The notes: generated by a model from the letters alone, not told the origin. 64,000 nt of DNA from Vibrio rotiferianus CAIM 577 = LMG 21460 (GCF_002741985.1 NZ_APHW01000021.1:1-64000); one strand, 5' to 3'. Counted from the stretch's first letter, positions 1 through 11,113 are shown. Made by a program: numbers and translations.

Positions 1-669
1 CAATGAACTCAACGAGCAACACCTCATTGATATTATCAAACAGCACCATATCGAGCGCGTTGTGGGAGCTTTTCCGCCAGGTTTTCGCAAAGGCAACGGT
101 GAAGAGTATGCACTGCAATGGCAACGCCTAGTTGAAGCTGCAAAAGTAAGCCGCGTGGAAAAGCTTTTGATGGTCAGTTCAACGACGGTCTATCCAAATT
201 TGCCCGTCGATATGAGAGAGGAAGACGCCACATTCGCTTTAGCACAAGACAATCCACATTTCTCGGATAACGCACGTATTATGCTGCAAGCCGAGCAATA
301 CGTGATTGATTCTGGCATCGACTATGCATCGTACGTTGTAGTGGTTTGATCGGCTCCGACCGCCACCCTTCTCGCTTTGCTCTGCGATTAAAACAAGTAA
401 GCCGCAAAGCCCCTGCAAACATGTTGCATCAAAACGACGCTGTCGCAGCAACCGCCTTCGCTCTCAATCAGATCAGCAATGAAGTGGTTAACGCCACTAC
501 GCCGAACACCTTCAGCAAAGCCGAGTTTTACCAAGCGGCCATTACGAGAAGTGATTTGGATATTGCCCTTCCGCCAGTCACTGAAACTACCGATAAACGA
601 ATCCTTGCAGACAAGCTTATTGCGCTTGGCTACCAGTTCCAATTCAACTCAACGCTGGATGCACTATGA
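1..669 (+). pseudogene. NAD-dependent epimerase/dehydratase-like protein, 5' truncated by window, one frameshift
   Basis: The reading frame is open from the first bases of the window, so the gene starts upstream. The visible part resembles the C-terminal two thirds of a YeeZ-like extended SDR (nucleoside-diphosphate-sugar epimerase fold): LLMVSSTTVYP (the beta-strand with the catalytic Ser), then YVIDSGIDYA, then RCSGLIGSDRHPSRF. The frame breaks near 326-330. Codons up to gca (326-328) are in one frame, while the continuation ATC GTA CGT TGT AGT GGT is in the frame that shares base 328. One extra base (gcaatc instead of gcatc) would restore a single protein running to the stop at 667-669, so I infer loss of one A. 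The stop overlaps the next gene's ATG (666) as ATGA, an operon-like coupling. It could be a real recent pseudogene or a sequencing error. The substrate is unknown. Confidence 0.75.
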
Positions 670-1304
670 AGCTTTATCAACACATTGAAACCTTGTGGGA
701 TTACATGCAACTCAACCAGGAACTCACACCGGCTGACTGCATATTTGTTATGTGTAGCAATGATTTACGTGTTGCCGAATACGCCGCAAAGCTATACCAC
801 CAAAAGCTTGCACCTCTGATTATATTTTCTGGCGGTGAAGGCCGTTTTACGGATGGCTTGTTTGACAAAAGCGAAGCTGAAACCTTTGCAGAAATCGCCA
901 AGCTTGCAGGCGTGCCAAATGAAGCAATATTGGTCGAAACAAAGTCGAGCAATAGCGGTGAGAATGTTCGCTTCACCGAACAATTGTTGAGAGAAAAAGA
1001 GATTAAGTGCGAGTCTCTTATCTTGGTCCAAAAACCATTTATGGAACGACGCGCTATTGCGACCTTCGAAAAACAGTGGCAATCGCCTTATTCACAACTG
1101 CAAGTCACGTCCACTGCGCATCCTTTCTTTGAATATATCAACGAAGAGATGACACTAATGATGGTACTTGAGGCACTAATGGAAGATTTTTCTCGCGTGA
1201 AAACATACCCAGAGAAAGGCTTTCAAACGGAACAAGAAATCCCAGCTCACGTTGAGTCATCTTATCAGGCACTAAGAGAAAAGTTTGAATTCGGCCTAGC
1301 GTAA
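666..1304 (+). CDS. YdcF/SanA-type DUF218 family protein
   Basis: This is a 212-residue protein with the DUF218 (YdcF-like) fold: VMCSNDLRVAEYAA near residues 28-41, the glycine-rich turn IIFSGGEGR at 52-60, and the conserved acidic/Asn-rich stretch ETKSSNSGENVRFT at 91-104. Unlike SanA or the long YdcF forms it has no signal peptide or membrane segment, so it should be cytoplasmic, like E. coli YdcF, which is reported to bind S-adenosylmethionine. Its ATG overlaps the stop of the upstream epimerase-like gene by four bases, suggesting translational coupling. It ends at a hairpin shared with tdk. The family assignment is firm; the biochemical role is not known. Confidence 0.8.
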   Translation: MKLYQHIETLWDYMQLNQELTPADCIFVMCSNDLRVAEYAAKLYHQKLAPLIIFSGGEGRFTDGLFDKSEAETFAEIAKLAGVPNEAILVETKSSNSGENVRFTEQLLREKEIKCESLILVQKPFMERRAIATFEKQWQSPYSQLQVTSTAHPFFEYINEEMTLMMVLEALMEDFSRVKTYPEKGFQTEQEIPAHVESSYQALREKFEFGLA

Positions 1305-1327
1305 TACGCTTATCAGTTAACAAACTA

Positions 1328-1357
1328 CAAAAAAGCCACCGGATTCGGTGGCTTTCT
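1328..1357. terminator. Bidirectional terminator between the YdcF-like gene and tdk
   Basis: Perfect 7-bp stem GCCACCG (1335-1341) / CGGTGGC (1346-1352) with a GATT loop. A-rich bases precede it and TTTCTCTT follows, so it can end transcripts from both converging genes. Confidence 0.85.
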
Positions 1358-1372
1358 CTTATCTAGACTCAC

Positions 1373-1951
1373 TTATTTGCCAAGTGCTTCTTTGTAGTGC
1401 TGGCGACAAACGGATACGTAACGATCGTTACCACCGATTGCGACTTGATCACCTTCTTTAATTGCGACGCCATGCTCATCAGTACGGATAACCATGTTTG
1501 CTTTGCGACCACAGTGACAGATGGTTTTGAGTTCAACCAACTTGTCAGCCCAAGATAGCAGGTACTTACTGCCTTCAAAAAGTTCGCCTAGAAAATCGGT
1601 GCGAAGACCATAGCAAAGTACTGGAATATGCAGCTTATCCACCACCTCTGTAAGTTGATAAACCTGCTCTTTCGATAGGAACTGACACTCGTCAATAAGA
1701 ATACAGTGACGCTTTTCGACTTCATGCAGGGCTGCAATCTCTTGATATAGATTAGTATCTGGACGGAACAATTGCGCGTCTGATTGCAAACCAATACGAG
1801 AGCTCACTTTACCTACACCGTAACGGTCATCTAACGCTGCTGTGAAAATCACAGGCGTCATGCCACGCTCCTGGTAGTTAAATGAAGATTGAAGAAGAGT
1901 TGTCGATTTACCCGCGTTCATTGCTGAGTAATAGAAATACATCTGAGCCAC
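1373..1951 (-). CDS. tdk: Thymidine kinase (type II)
   Basis: Phosphorylates thymidine/deoxyuridine to the monophosphate in the pyrimidine salvage pathway; cytosolic. The 192-residue product has the P-loop MNAGKST at 11-17, the DECQ motif at 87-90 (E88 is the expected catalytic base), the lasso loop near 170-180, and the structural zinc ligands C145, C147 (CHCG), C182 and H185 (CRQH). The length is typical of bacterial type II TK. The start ATG is preceded by a short AT-rich leader. The gene is monocistronic, converging on the YdcF-like gene, with cysS upstream on the same strand but separated by a terminator and a repeat element. Confidence 0.97.
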   Translation of the reverse strand: MAQMYFYYSAMNAGKSTTLLQSSFNYQERGMTPVIFTAALDDRYGVGKVSSRIGLQSDAQLFRPDTNLYQEIAALHEVEKRHCILIDECQFLSKEQVYQLTEVVDKLHIPVLCYGLRTDFLGELFEGSKYLLSWADKLVELKTICHCGRKANMVIRTDEHGVAIKEGDQVAIGGNDRYVSVCRQHYKEALGK

Positions 1952-1992
1952 AGAGCACTACCTTCGTTAAAGTTTAGAATTTATAAAAGCTT

Positions 1993-2022
1993 GTAAAGAA
2001 AAGGGCTGAATCATCAGCCCTT
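1993..2022 (-). terminator. Rho-independent terminator downstream of cysS
   Basis: Read on the minus strand: 9-bp stem AAGGGCTGA / TCAGCCCTT (plus-strand arms 2001-2009 and 2014-2022) followed by a U-rich tract (CTTTTCTTT). It lies beyond the repeat element, between cysS and tdk. Confidence 0.75.
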
Positions 2023-2032
2023 AAATATTCTT

Positions 2033-2195
2033 ATACTAATGCCATTGACTGGATGTTCAGTTTATTGCGCAGAGAAAATCGCTTAGAACAAGGCATAGAT
2101 TGCAGCGAGCTAGTGGCTCTAACTTCCAAATCTATAACGCAGTTATCAGCGATTTTAACCAGCAAGAATGAACAGTTAGTTGATGGCATAAGTAT
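2033..2195. repeat. MITE-like element with imperfect terminal inverted repeats
   Basis: The left arm 2033-2083 (starting ATACTAATGCCAT, ending AAAATCGCT) and the reverse complement of the right arm 2148-2195 (starting ATACTTATGCCAT, ending AAAATCGCT) align over about 50 bases with a 3-base gap and roughly three quarters identity. The intervening 64 bases have no convincing ORF. The element ends three bases before the cysS stop codon. This size and structure suggest a non-autonomous miniature inverted-repeat element or similar dispersed intergenic repeat. I cannot count genomic copies from this window. Confidence 0.55.
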
Positions 2196-2198
2196 CCA

Positions 2199-3581
2199 TT
2201 ACTTACGACGCCACGTTGTGCCTTCCGGCCCGTCTTCTAGAACGATACCCATTTCAGTCAGCTTGTCACGAGCCATATCTGCGTTAGCCCAGTCTTTTGC
2301 TGCACGAGAGTCGTTACGTAGCTTGATTAGTGCTTCGATTTCAGCCACTTCATCATCATTACCTGCGTCACCTTTTAGGAACGCTTCCGGATCTTGGTGG
2401 AGAATACCAATCACTTCCGCAAGCTCGCGCATTAGCGCACCTAGCTCGCTTGCTTTCTCTAGGTTTTCTGTCTTCACACGGTTTACTTCACGCGCCATGT
2501 CAAACAGTACTGAGTAAGCTTCTGGCGTGTTGAAGTCATCGTTCATCGCTGCAGTAAAGCGCGACACGTACTCTTCACCACCCGCTGGCGCTGCATTTAG
2601 ATCTAGACCACGTAGAGACGTGTATAGACGCTCAAGAGAAGCGCGTGCTTGGTTTAGGTTATCTTCGCTGTAGTTTAACTGGCTACGGTAGTGACCTGAC
2701 ATTAGGAAGTAACGAACCGTCTCGGCATCGTAGTGACCAAGAACGTCACGGATAGTAAAGAAGTTACCCAGAGACTTAGACATTTTCTCACGGTCTACCA
2801 TTACCATGCCGCTGTGCATCCATGTGTTCACGTATTGAGTGTCGTGTGCACAGCATGATTGCGCGATTTCGTTCTCATGGTGTGGGAACTGAAGATCAGA
2901 ACCGCCGCCGTGAATATCGAAGTGGTTACCTAGGATTGAAGAGTTCATTGCAGAACACTCAATGTGCCAACCTGGACGACCAGGACCCCAAGGTGATTCC
3001 CATGTTGGTTCGCCTGGCTTAGACATCTTCCAAAGTACAAAGTCTAGTGGGCTGCGTTTTGCTGTTTCGATATCGACACGAGCACCAGCTTGAAGCTGAT
3101 CAAGATCTTGCTTAGACAGCTTGCCGTATTCGTTGAACTTACCGACTTCAAACATTACGTCGCCGTTGTCTGCAACGTAAGCAAAACCACGCTCGATTAG
3201 CTTTTCAACCAATTCGATGATTTCAGCAATGAACTGAGTCGCACGAGGCTCGACGTCAGGACGTTTCATGTTCAGAGCATCGAAGTCAGCGTGCATTTCG
3301 CCGATAAGACGTTCAGTCAATGAATCACAAGATTCACCGTTTTCAGCAGCACGCTTGATGATTTTGTCATCGATGTCAGTGATGTTACGTACAAATGTTA
3401 GGTCATAGCCAAGGTAACGAAGGTAGCGAGACACTACATCGAAAGAAACAAATGTACGACCGTGACCGATATGACAGAGATCGTAGATGGTAACTCCACA
3501 GACATACATGCCAACTTTGCCGGCTGTAATTGGTTTGAATTCCTCTTTCTGTCTTGTGAGTGTGTTATATATCTTTAACAT
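2199..3581 (-). CDS. cysS: Cysteine--tRNA ligase
   Basis: Class I aminoacyl-tRNA synthetase charging tRNA-Cys; cytosolic, monomeric. The 460-residue length matches E. coli CysS. HIGH is at 37-40 and KMSKS at 266-270. The zinc site that selects cysteine is intact: C28, C209, H234 and E238. The C-terminal anticodon-binding region (about 320-460) is complete and ends in WRRK. The start ATG is preceded by AGAGATC. The gene diverges from ppiB, leaving about 200 bases for two promoters. The stop codon lies immediately next to a MITE-like repeat, so the last codons or 3' UTR may have been touched by its insertion, but the protein looks full length. Confidence 0.98.
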   Translation of the reverse strand: MLKIYNTLTRQKEEFKPITAGKVGMYVCGVTIYDLCHIGHGRTFVSFDVVSRYLRYLGYDLTFVRNITDIDDKIIKRAAENGESCDSLTERLIGEMHADFDALNMKRPDVEPRATQFIAEIIELVEKLIERGFAYVADNGDVMFEVGKFNEYGKLSKQDLDQLQAGARVDIETAKRSPLDFVLWKMSKPGEPTWESPWGPGRPGWHIECSAMNSSILGNHFDIHGGGSDLQFPHHENEIAQSCCAHDTQYVNTWMHSGMVMVDREKMSKSLGNFFTIRDVLGHYDAETVRYFLMSGHYRSQLNYSEDNLNQARASLERLYTSLRGLDLNAAPAGGEEYVSRFTAAMNDDFNTPEAYSVLFDMAREVNRVKTENLEKASELGALMRELAEVIGILHQDPEAFLKGDAGNDDEVAEIEALIKLRNDSRAAKDWANADMARDKLTEMGIVLEDGPEGTTWRRK

Positions 3582-3785
3582 GATCTCTATCTATGATTGT
3601 GAATGGATAACAAGAAGGCCGAGTATAACAACTCAGACCTTATTAGGTAATAGCAATTCACGGATAAAACGATAATCGGCTAAACTTCAAGCACAAAACT
3701 ATTAATTTGTTCTTCCTGAGTTTTTAAAGCGTAATAACTTAGGCTAGAATCGCAGTTTCAATACAACACAGTAAAGGAAAGTAGC

Positions 3786-4280
3786 ATGATCACCCTTCAC
3801 ACTAATTTTGGTGACATCAAGATTCAACTAAACGAAGAGAAAGCGCCAGAAACAAGCGCAAACTTCCTTCAGTACTGCCGCGACGGTTTCTACGACAACA
3901 CTCTTTTCCACCGTGTTATTGACGGCTTCATGATCCAAGGCGGTGGTATGGAGTCTGGTCTACGTGAGAAAGCATCACGTGCACCAATCAAGAACGAAGC
4001 AAACAACGGTCTTAGCAACAAAGTGGGTACACTTGCTATGGCACGTACTATGGAGCCGCATTCAGCAAGCTCTCAGTTCTTCATCAACGTAAACAACAAC
4101 ACGTTCCTAGATTTCCGCAGCGAAAGCCTAGATGGTTGGGGTTACTGTGTATTCGGTGAAGTAATCGAAGGCATGGACATCGTAAATAAGATCAAAGGCG
4201 TTAGCACTGGTTCTTACGGCATGCACCAAGACGTACCTCTAGAAGACGTACTGATCACTGGTACTACAATCGAAGAGTAA
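3786..4280 (+). CDS. ppiB: Peptidyl-prolyl cis-trans isomerase B (cyclophilin)
   Basis: Catalyses cis/trans isomerisation of X-Pro bonds to help protein folding. It is the cytoplasmic type: 164 residues with no signal peptide. Cyclophilin active-site motifs are present: [13 protein letters not shown] at 41-53 with catalytic R43, [16 protein letters not shown] around 85-100, and [11 protein letters not shown] near 127-137. The ATG follows AAAGGAAAGTAGC, a strong ribosome binding site. It diverges from cysS and is followed after 60 bases by lpxH on the same strand, as in other gamma-proteobacteria. A strong hairpin (4314-4332) lies between them. Confidence 0.97.
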   Translation: MITLHTNFGDIKIQLNEEKAPETSANFLQYCRDGFYDNTLFHRVIDGFMIQGGGMESGLREKASRAPIKNEANNGLSNKVGTLAMARTMEPHSASSQFFINVNNNTFLDFRSESLDGWGYCVFGEVIEGMDIVNKIKGVSTGSYGMHQDVPLEDVLITGTTIEE

Positions 4281-4313
4281 TTCTATAGAATTGCTACCAA
4301 GAGATAAGTTTGT

Positions 4314-4340
4314 GGGGAGGCGTCGCCTCCCCTTATTTCT
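4314..4340 (+). terminator. Hairpin directly upstream of the lpxH start codon
   Basis: Perfect 8-bp stem GGGGAGGC (4314-4321) / GCCTCCCC (4325-4332), loop GTC, followed by TTATTTCT running straight into the lpxH ATG at 4341. It looks like a partial terminator after ppiB. The only Shine-Dalgarno-like bases nearby (GGAGG) are inside the stem, about 20 bases from the ATG. Confidence 0.6.
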
Positions 4341-5069
4341 ATGACGACATTATTTATATCTGATCTCCACCTTACCCCTTCTCGTCCGGATATCACGGAG
4401 TGCTTTGTCACGTTTATGCGTACAGAAGCGATTCATGCCGATGCACTTTACGTGCTTGGTGATTTATTTGAGTTCTGGATTGGTGACGATGATAACACCC
4501 CTTTTGCAGACCAAGTCCGTGCCGAGTTTAAAGCACTGACGGATTCTGGTGTCCCTGTTTTCTTCATCCAAGGCAATCGAGATTTTTTACTAGGTAAACG
4601 CTTTTGCAAAGAAACTGGCATGACATTGCTCGATGATGTTTGCACTATCGATCTTTATGGGCAAAAGGTCGTGATCCTGCATGGCGATACACTTTGCATC
4701 GACGACGAGAAATATCAAGAATTCAGGAAAACCGTTCATAAGCCTTGGCTTCAATGGTTATTTAATCGTATTCCTTGGTTCGTTAAAAAAAGAATTGTCG
4801 CCAAAGTTCAGTCTGATATTCGAGACGACAAAAAAACCAAGTCTCTCGACATCATGGACGTTAACCAAGGCGAAGTTGAGCGTGTCATGTCTCAAAACTG
4901 CGTCAACCTAATGATTCATGGTCACACACACCGCCCAAATACACATATTTTTGAGCTAAATGGTGTTAAAACTACTCGTATTGTCTTAGGTGATTGGTAT
5001 ACACAAGGCTCAGTTTTACAAGTAGATTCTGAAAATTTTCACCTTCACAATCGACCTTTTCGAACGTAA
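4341..5069 (+). CDS. lpxH: UDP-2,3-diacylglucosamine diphosphatase
   Basis: Hydrolyses UDP-2,3-diacylglucosamine to lipid X and UMP, the fourth step of lipid A synthesis; a peripheral inner-membrane metallophosphoesterase. The 242 residues carry the complete di-metal site: D8 and H10 (SDLHL), D41 (GDLFE), N79 (GNRDF), H114 (LHGD), H193/H195/H197 (HGHTHRP). The ATG is fixed by the family N-terminus ([11 protein letters not shown]); no clear ribosome binding site precedes it because a GC hairpin ends eight bases upstream. It is probably co-transcribed with ppiB by read-through of that hairpin, or has its own weak promoter. Confidence 0.97.
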   Translation: MTTLFISDLHLTPSRPDITECFVTFMRTEAIHADALYVLGDLFEFWIGDDDNTPFADQVRAEFKALTDSGVPVFFIQGNRDFLLGKRFCKETGMTLLDDVCTIDLYGQKVVILHGDTLCIDDEKYQEFRKTVHKPWLQWLFNRIPWFVKKRIVAKVQSDIRDDKKTKSLDIMDVNQGEVERVMSQNCVNLMIHGHTHRPNTHIFELNGVKTTRIVLGDWYTQGSVLQVDSENFHLHNRPFRT

Positions 5070-5178
5070 TTTCACCAATGTATCATTTGGATGTTTAAGA
5101 TTGACGTATAGCCCATAGATCTTTTGTGAAAACTCGTTATTATCATTACTAATAGATTTAACAGAATAAAGTACCGCA

Positions 5179-6393
5179 TTGAAGTATTCGTATGTAGCTC
5201 GTCAGCCTATTCTTGATAGAGAAAAGAAAACTATCGGTTATGAACTTCTCTTCCGCGATGGGCCAAAAAATACCTTTCCAGAAGTAGAGCCTGAGCTGGC
5301 TACTAGTCGTTTACTGTCGGATCATTTCTTATCAACTCACTACAGTACTTTGGGCGACAAGCTTGGCTTCGTAAATTTCCCTTATCAAAGCTTAGTGAAC
5401 CTTGTTCCGACTCTTTTTCCAAAAGAATCTTTAGTTGTTGAGGTTCTGGAAGATTGTGAGCCAAGCGATGAACTGCTCAATGCGATAAAACATTTGCATT
5501 CTTCTGGGTATCGAGTGGCATTAGATGACTTTGTGCCAACGAAAGCTTGGAAGCGCTTCTTGCCTTTTATTTCGATAATTAAGTTTGATATCAGGGTCGT
5601 ACCCATTGAAAAAGCGTCGATATTTATTCGTGCGCTAAGTCATCTAGATATTGAATTTCTTGCAGAAAAAGTAGAAACCTATGAAGAATTTGAACAAGCC
5701 CTAGATGCTGGATTCAATTACTTCCAAGGTTACTTTTTTAGCAAACCTGAAATGATTCAAAAAAAGCGCTTAAATCCTGCCTTTTTAACCGTCATTCAAC
5801 TGTGTAAAGAGATTGCTGATAAGCCAATTGATTTCAATGAAGTCGAGCGACTGTTTTCAATCGATGTAACCTTGTCTTATAAGCTAATGACTTATGTAAA
5901 CTCAGGCTACACACTGACGACAAAGTTGAAATCCTTTAGACAAGCCTTGGTATATTTAGGGGAAGATCGTTTAAGACGGTTTATATCACTCGTCGCCATC
6001 GCTTCTGTACATGAAGACAAACCAGATTCCCTATACTCATTAGCCATTCAACGCGCGCGTATGTGTGAGATACTACTGAGCCAAATGAACACTAAGTACG
6101 ATCCCGGTCAAGCATTCCTAACCGGTATGTTTTCATTGCTGGACTCGTTATTAGACCAGCCTCTTGCTGATGTGATTGAAGACATTCCTGTTGATGAAGA
6201 AATCAAAACGGCATTAACCAGCAAAAAGGGCGTTCTAGGTTACCTGTTGTCAATGATCATCTCGTATGAAAAAGCCGATTGGGAAACTACTGAAAAATAC
6301 TGTCAGGCACTTAAACTAACAGAACCTCAACTGGCAAAAGCGTTCAATCAATCAACTGCCTGGGCTCAAGAACTGCTGTCTCAAACATCTTAG
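5179..6393 (+). CDS. EAL-HDOD two-domain signalling protein (c-di-GMP phosphodiesterase-like)
   Basis: The 404-residue protein starts at TTG (MKYSYVARQPIL). Residues 1-200 are an EAL domain and about 200-400 an HDOD domain. The EAL signature is ELL (22-24) and the loop-6 motif is DDFV (116-119) instead of DDFG. However, several metal/substrate positions are still occupied: E22, N67 (FVNF), E88, D116-D117, K135 (IKFD), E163 (AEKVE) and Q183 (FQGY). The same architecture occurs in V. cholerae CdgJ and B. subtilis YuxH, so either a phosphodiesterase or a c-di-GMP-binding effector is possible. It has no membrane segment or sensor domain. A weak U-rich hairpin follows near 6416-6451. A role in motility or biofilm control is inference from family members. 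Confidence 0.85.
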   Translation: MKYSYVARQPILDREKKTIGYELLFRDGPKNTFPEVEPELATSRLLSDHFLSTHYSTLGDKLGFVNFPYQSLVNLVPTLFPKESLVVEVLEDCEPSDELLNAIKHLHSSGYRVALDDFVPTKAWKRFLPFISIIKFDIRVVPIEKASIFIRALSHLDIEFLAEKVETYEEFEQALDAGFNYFQGYFFSKPEMIQKKRLNPAFLTVIQLCKEIADKPIDFNEVERLFSIDVTLSYKLMTYVNSGYTLTTKLKSFRQALVYLGEDRLRRFISLVAIASVHEDKPDSLYSLAIQRARMCEILLSQMNTKYDPGQAFLTGMFSLLDSLLDQPLADVIEDIPVDEEIKTALTSKKGVLGYLLSMIISYEKADWETTEKYCQALKLTEPQLAKAFNQSTAWAQELLSQTS

Positions 6394-6476
6394 AACGCTA
6401 TAATGCGCCCTAGAATACCTCGACCTTTACGTGAGGTTGTTTGTTTTTATCGCTTAATTAATCGAGATTTCATTTT

Positions 6477-6980
6477 ATGGCCTCCTCTTGTCCTTGCGGA
6501 TCTAACCGCACCTACCAACAGTGTTGTGAAATTGCCCACAACAACCATGCAGACGTCACCACACCAGAGCAACTGATGCGCTCTCGTTTCTGTGCACATG
6601 TACTAGGTTTAGTGGATTACGTGGTAAACACTTATCACCCAAGCTGTAATGCAGAAGAGCAACGCGAAGGCATTGCCCAGTCGATAGATAGCGATTGGTG
6701 CAAGCTTGAGGTAGTAAAAGCTGAAGCGGGTAGCAGTGAGAATGAAGGTTTTGTTGAATTCAACGCTTACTTTGATGAGGACGGCAAACGCTACTGTATG
6801 ACAGAACGTTCTCGTTTCGTGAAAGAAGATGGGCTTTGGTACTACATTGATGGCACGTTCCCAGAAGAAGAGCCGGAACAAGATCCACGTTTGAACCAAA
6901 CAGTAAGCAGTCTAAAGGTCGGCCGTAACGACCCGTGTATCTGTGGAAGCGGTAAGAAATTCAAGAAGTGTTGTGGGTAA
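6477..6980 (+). CDS. YchJ-family protein with two SEC-C zinc motifs
   Basis: The 167-residue protein has a SEC-C-like zinc motif at each end: [13 protein letters not shown] at residues 5-17 and [15 protein letters not shown] at the C-terminus. Between them lies the NTF2-like YchJ domain ([13 protein letters not shown] at about 31-43, then FVEFNAYF and [17 protein letters not shown]). E. coli YchJ has the same layout. SEC-C motifs bind zinc and, in SecA, contact SecB and the ribosome; the function of YchJ proteins is not established. The ATG follows an AT-rich leader. It stands alone before a 280-base gap and the his operon, which converges on it. Confidence 0.85.
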   Translation: MASSCPCGSNRTYQQCCEIAHNNHADVTTPEQLMRSRFCAHVLGLVDYVVNTYHPSCNAEEQREGIAQSIDSDWCKLEVVKAEAGSSENEGFVEFNAYFDEDGKRYCMTERSRFVKEDGLWYYIDGTFPEEEPEQDPRLNQTVSSLKVGRNDPCICGSGKKFKKCCG

Positions 6981-7207
6981 TCGCACCCACACCTAGCTTA
7001 TTGAGCCCGCTTTAATGAGATTTCTGATCTCACCTAAGCCCGTCGGAATAACGTGGATATGTGCTTTCGTTTGAAATAGATAACTCTACTTCAAATACCG
7101 TTAGAAAATATATCGTCATTCTCAACAACGAAGAACAAGCGTGATTCAGAATCTAATCACCTTAAGCTCTGCTGTCAGGTTTCCCCACCGAATCAACAAT
7201 ATTACAT

Positions 7208-7246
7208 TAAAAAAGCCCCTAGACTCTTGAGTCATAGGGGCTTTCA
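7208..7246 (-). terminator. Terminator of the his operon
   Basis: On the minus strand: long stem AGCCCCTATGACTC / GAGTCTAGGGGCT with a short loop and one mismatch, followed by TTTTTTAAT. It sits just after the hisIE stop codon. Confidence 0.85.
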
Positions 7247-7261
7247 TTTAACTATCGCAGC

Positions 7262-7893
7262 TTATTTATGACGCTCTTTCAGTTTATTCACTACGTCATT
7301 CATCGATAGGCCTTGGTCTTGAAGCAATACCATTAAGTGATAAATCAAGTCTGCCGATTCACACACTAACTCCGCCTTATCGCCCGACGTCGCCGCAAGC
7401 GCAACTTCAACGCCTTCTTCGCCCACTTTTTGCGAAATACGCTTGGTGCCACGGGCATAAAGACTGGCAGTATAAGAGGAATCTGGGTCGGCACTCTTGC
7501 GGGCAGCCAATAGCTGCTCAAGTTGATGAAGCCACACCATTTGTGACTCCTCTTGAGGGTCCACATCCCAGCAAGTTGTGTTACCCAAGTGACACGTAGG
7601 ACCAATGGGATTCACTTTCACCAGTAGCGTATCGTTGTCGCAATCGAGCTGAATGTTCACCAATTGCAATACGTTGCCAGAGGTTTCACCTTTCGTCCAA
7701 AGACGCTGCTTGGTACGAGAGAAAAACGTCACTTGACCCGTTTCGCCCGTTTTTGCCAACGCATCTTGGTTCATATAACCCATCATCAGCACTTGGCTTG
7801 ATTGGAAATCTTGTACGATGGCAGGTACCAGACCATCCACCTTTTCCCAGTTGATTCGCTCAGCTAGCGAACTTACTTCGGCGGCTTTTACAC

Positions 7894-7897
<4 letters not shown>
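7262..7897 (-). CDS. hisI: Bifunctional phosphoribosyl-AMP cyclohydrolase / phosphoribosyl-ATP pyrophosphatase
   Basis: Catalyses histidine biosynthesis steps 2 and 3 in one polypeptide (also written hisIE). In the 211 residues the cyclohydrolase domain covers about 1-115, with [20 protein letters not shown] and the zinc cysteines (C near 98 and 105, [10 protein letters not shown]). The pyrophosphohydrolase domain covers about 120-211, with the MazG-like helices [18 protein letters not shown] and [13 protein letters not shown]. It is the last gene of the minus-strand his operon; its ATG overlaps the hisF stop by four bases. The fused form is normal for gamma-proteobacteria. Confidence 0.97.
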
Positions 7898-9398
<1,501 letters not shown>

Positions 9399-10013
9399 TT
9401 ATAATTCTAAGAAGTTTTGAATAAGCTTCGCGCCCGCTTTTGAAGAACGCTCAGGGTGGAACTGCACACCGTAGTAGTTGCCACTTTGTACTGCGGCTGT
9501 GAACGGGTTGCCGTATTCACATTCAGCAATCGTGTAATCCCCAACTGGCATCGCAAAGCTGTGCACGAAGTAGAAGTACTCACCTACTTCAATACCTTTG
9601 AATAGTGGGTTACCTGCTTTTGCAGACACCGTGTTCCAGCCCATATGCGGCAACGGTAAGTCGCCAGTCTGTAGCAACTTCACTTCACCGTCACAAAGTC
9701 CAAGACACTCAACTAACTCGTCTGCTTTCTGGCCTTTTTCTTGAGACACTTTGCCCAACAGTTGCATGCCTAAACAGATACCTAGTAGCGGCTTCTCTAC
9801 CTGTTTTACCAAGCTGATTAGGTCACGCTCTTCTAGGTTTTTCATCGCTTCACTGGCGGTTCCCACGCCCGGTAGGAATAGCTTATCTGCCGCCAATACA
9901 ACTTGTGGATCTTTTGAAATCGTTACGTCATAACCTAGGCGTTCAATAGCAAACTTCACCGAAGAGACGTTGGCACAGCCAGTATCGATAATGACAACTT
10001 TCTGTTCTGTCAC
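9399..10013 (-). CDS. hisH: Imidazole glycerol phosphate synthase, glutaminase subunit
   Basis: Class I glutamine amidotransferase that supplies ammonia to HisF. In the 204 residues the catalytic triad is visible as C80 (GICLGMQLL), H186 and E188 (VQFHPERSS). The oxyanion-hole segment [11 protein letters not shown] lies near 48-57. It lies 12 bases upstream of hisA and 26 bases downstream of hisB. Confidence 0.98.
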   Translation of the reverse strand: MTEQKVVIIDTGCANVSSVKFAIERLGYDVTISKDPQVVLAADKLFLPGVGTASEAMKNLEERDLISLVKQVEKPLLGICLGMQLLGKVSQEKGQKADELVECLGLCDGEVKLLQTGDLPLPHMGWNTVSAKAGNPLFKGIEVGEYFYFVHSFAMPVGDYTIAECEYGNPFTAAVQSGNYYGVQFHPERSSKAGAKLIQNFLEL

Positions 10014-10039
10014 TGTTTTTCTCCTTGCTAACGTTAGCC

Positions 10040-11113
10040 TTAAAGTACGCCTTTACTACTCGGTAGCTCAGTGCCTTCTACTTTGATTGCTTGGCGCAGA
10101 GTGCGACCAAACGCTTTAAACAAGCTTTCAATGATGTGGTGATCATTGTTACCCGCAGAAGAAAGGTGCAGCGTACACGCTAGGGTGTCAGTCAGAGAAC
10201 GGAAGAAGTGAACCACCATCTCTGTTGAAAGGTCACCCACTTGCTCACGGCTAAACTGCGCGTCGAACTTAAGGTAAGGACGACCAGATAGGTCCAGTGC
10301 ACATTGTGCCAAGCACTCATCCATTGGCAGGCTGAAACCAAAGCGACCAATACCACGTTTGTCACCCAATGCTTCTTTCAACGCCTGACCCAAAGCAAGA
10401 GCGGTATCTTCTACCGTGTGGTGATCATCAATGTGCAGGTCACCTTGTACTTTGCATACCATCTGGAATCCGCCGTGCGTCGCGATTTGATCCAGCATGT
10501 GGTCGAAGAAGCCAAGACCTGTAGAGATGTCATTGCCGCCTTGTTCATCAAGGTTCACCGCAACTTTGATGTCTGTTTCTTTCGTAGTACGTATCACTTC
10601 AGCAACGCGAGTCTTCACCGTTAGATCTTTCAAGATCTGTTTCCAACCCATGGTTTCTGGGTTGTATTGAATGCCACGAATTGCCATATTTTCTGCGAGT
10701 TGAAGATCGGTTTGACGATCGCCAATCACAACAGAGTTTTGGAAATCGACTTTGCCACCTTGAAGATACTCTTTTACCAAGCCTAATTTAGGCTTACGGC
10801 AAGAACAGTTATCTTCATCGAAGTGAGGACAAATCAGCACGTCATCAAACTTCACACCCTGAGATTCAAAGATCTCCATCATCATGTTGTGTGGAGCATC
10901 AAAGTCTGCTTGTGGGTAGCTGTCGGTACCCAAACCATCTTGGTTAGTTACCATCACTAGGCGGTATCCTGCATCCTGTAACGACAACAGGCTTGGGATA
11001 ACAAATGGCTCTAGTTTTAGCTTATCTAAACGGTCTACTTGAAAATCAACTGGCGGCTCAACAATTAAGGTGCCATCACGGTCGATAAAAAGGATTTTTT
11101 GTTGTTTGCTCAC
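10040..11113 (-). CDS. hisB: Bifunctional histidinol-phosphatase / imidazoleglycerol-phosphate dehydratase
   Basis: Performs steps 6 and 8 of the pathway. Residues 1-165 form a HAD phosphatase: the nucleophile motif DRDGT begins at D11, and the zinc-binding loop [15 protein letters not shown] lies near 94-108. Residues 168-357 form the IGPD domain with the paired manganese motifs [14 protein letters not shown] and [14 protein letters not shown], plus a C-terminal [15 protein letters not shown]. At 357 residues it is the standard fused enterobacterial/Vibrio form. Confidence 0.98.
   Translation of the reverse strand: MSKQQKILFIDRDGTLIVEPPVDFQVDRLDKLKLEPFVIPSLLSLQDAGYRLVMVTNQDGLGTDSYPQADFDAPHNMMMEIFESQGVKFDDVLICPHFDEDNCSCRKPKLGLVKEYLQGGKVDFQNSVVIGDRQTDLQLAENMAIRGIQYNPETMGWKQILKDLTVKTRVAEVIRTTKETDIKVAVNLDEQGGNDISTGLGFFDHMLDQIATHGGFQMVCKVQGDLHIDDHHTVEDTALALGQALKEALGDKRGIGRFGFSLPMDECLAQCALDLSGRPYLKFDAQFSREQVGDLSTEMVVHFFRSLTDTLACTLHLSSAGNNDHHIIESLFKAFGRTLRQAIKVEGTELPSSKGVL

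Noticed and set aside
2053..2517. 154-codon plus-strand ORF crossing the MITE-like element and cysS 3' end
   Set aside because: Ser-rich antisense of cysS with no recognisable domain; the start lies in the repeat.
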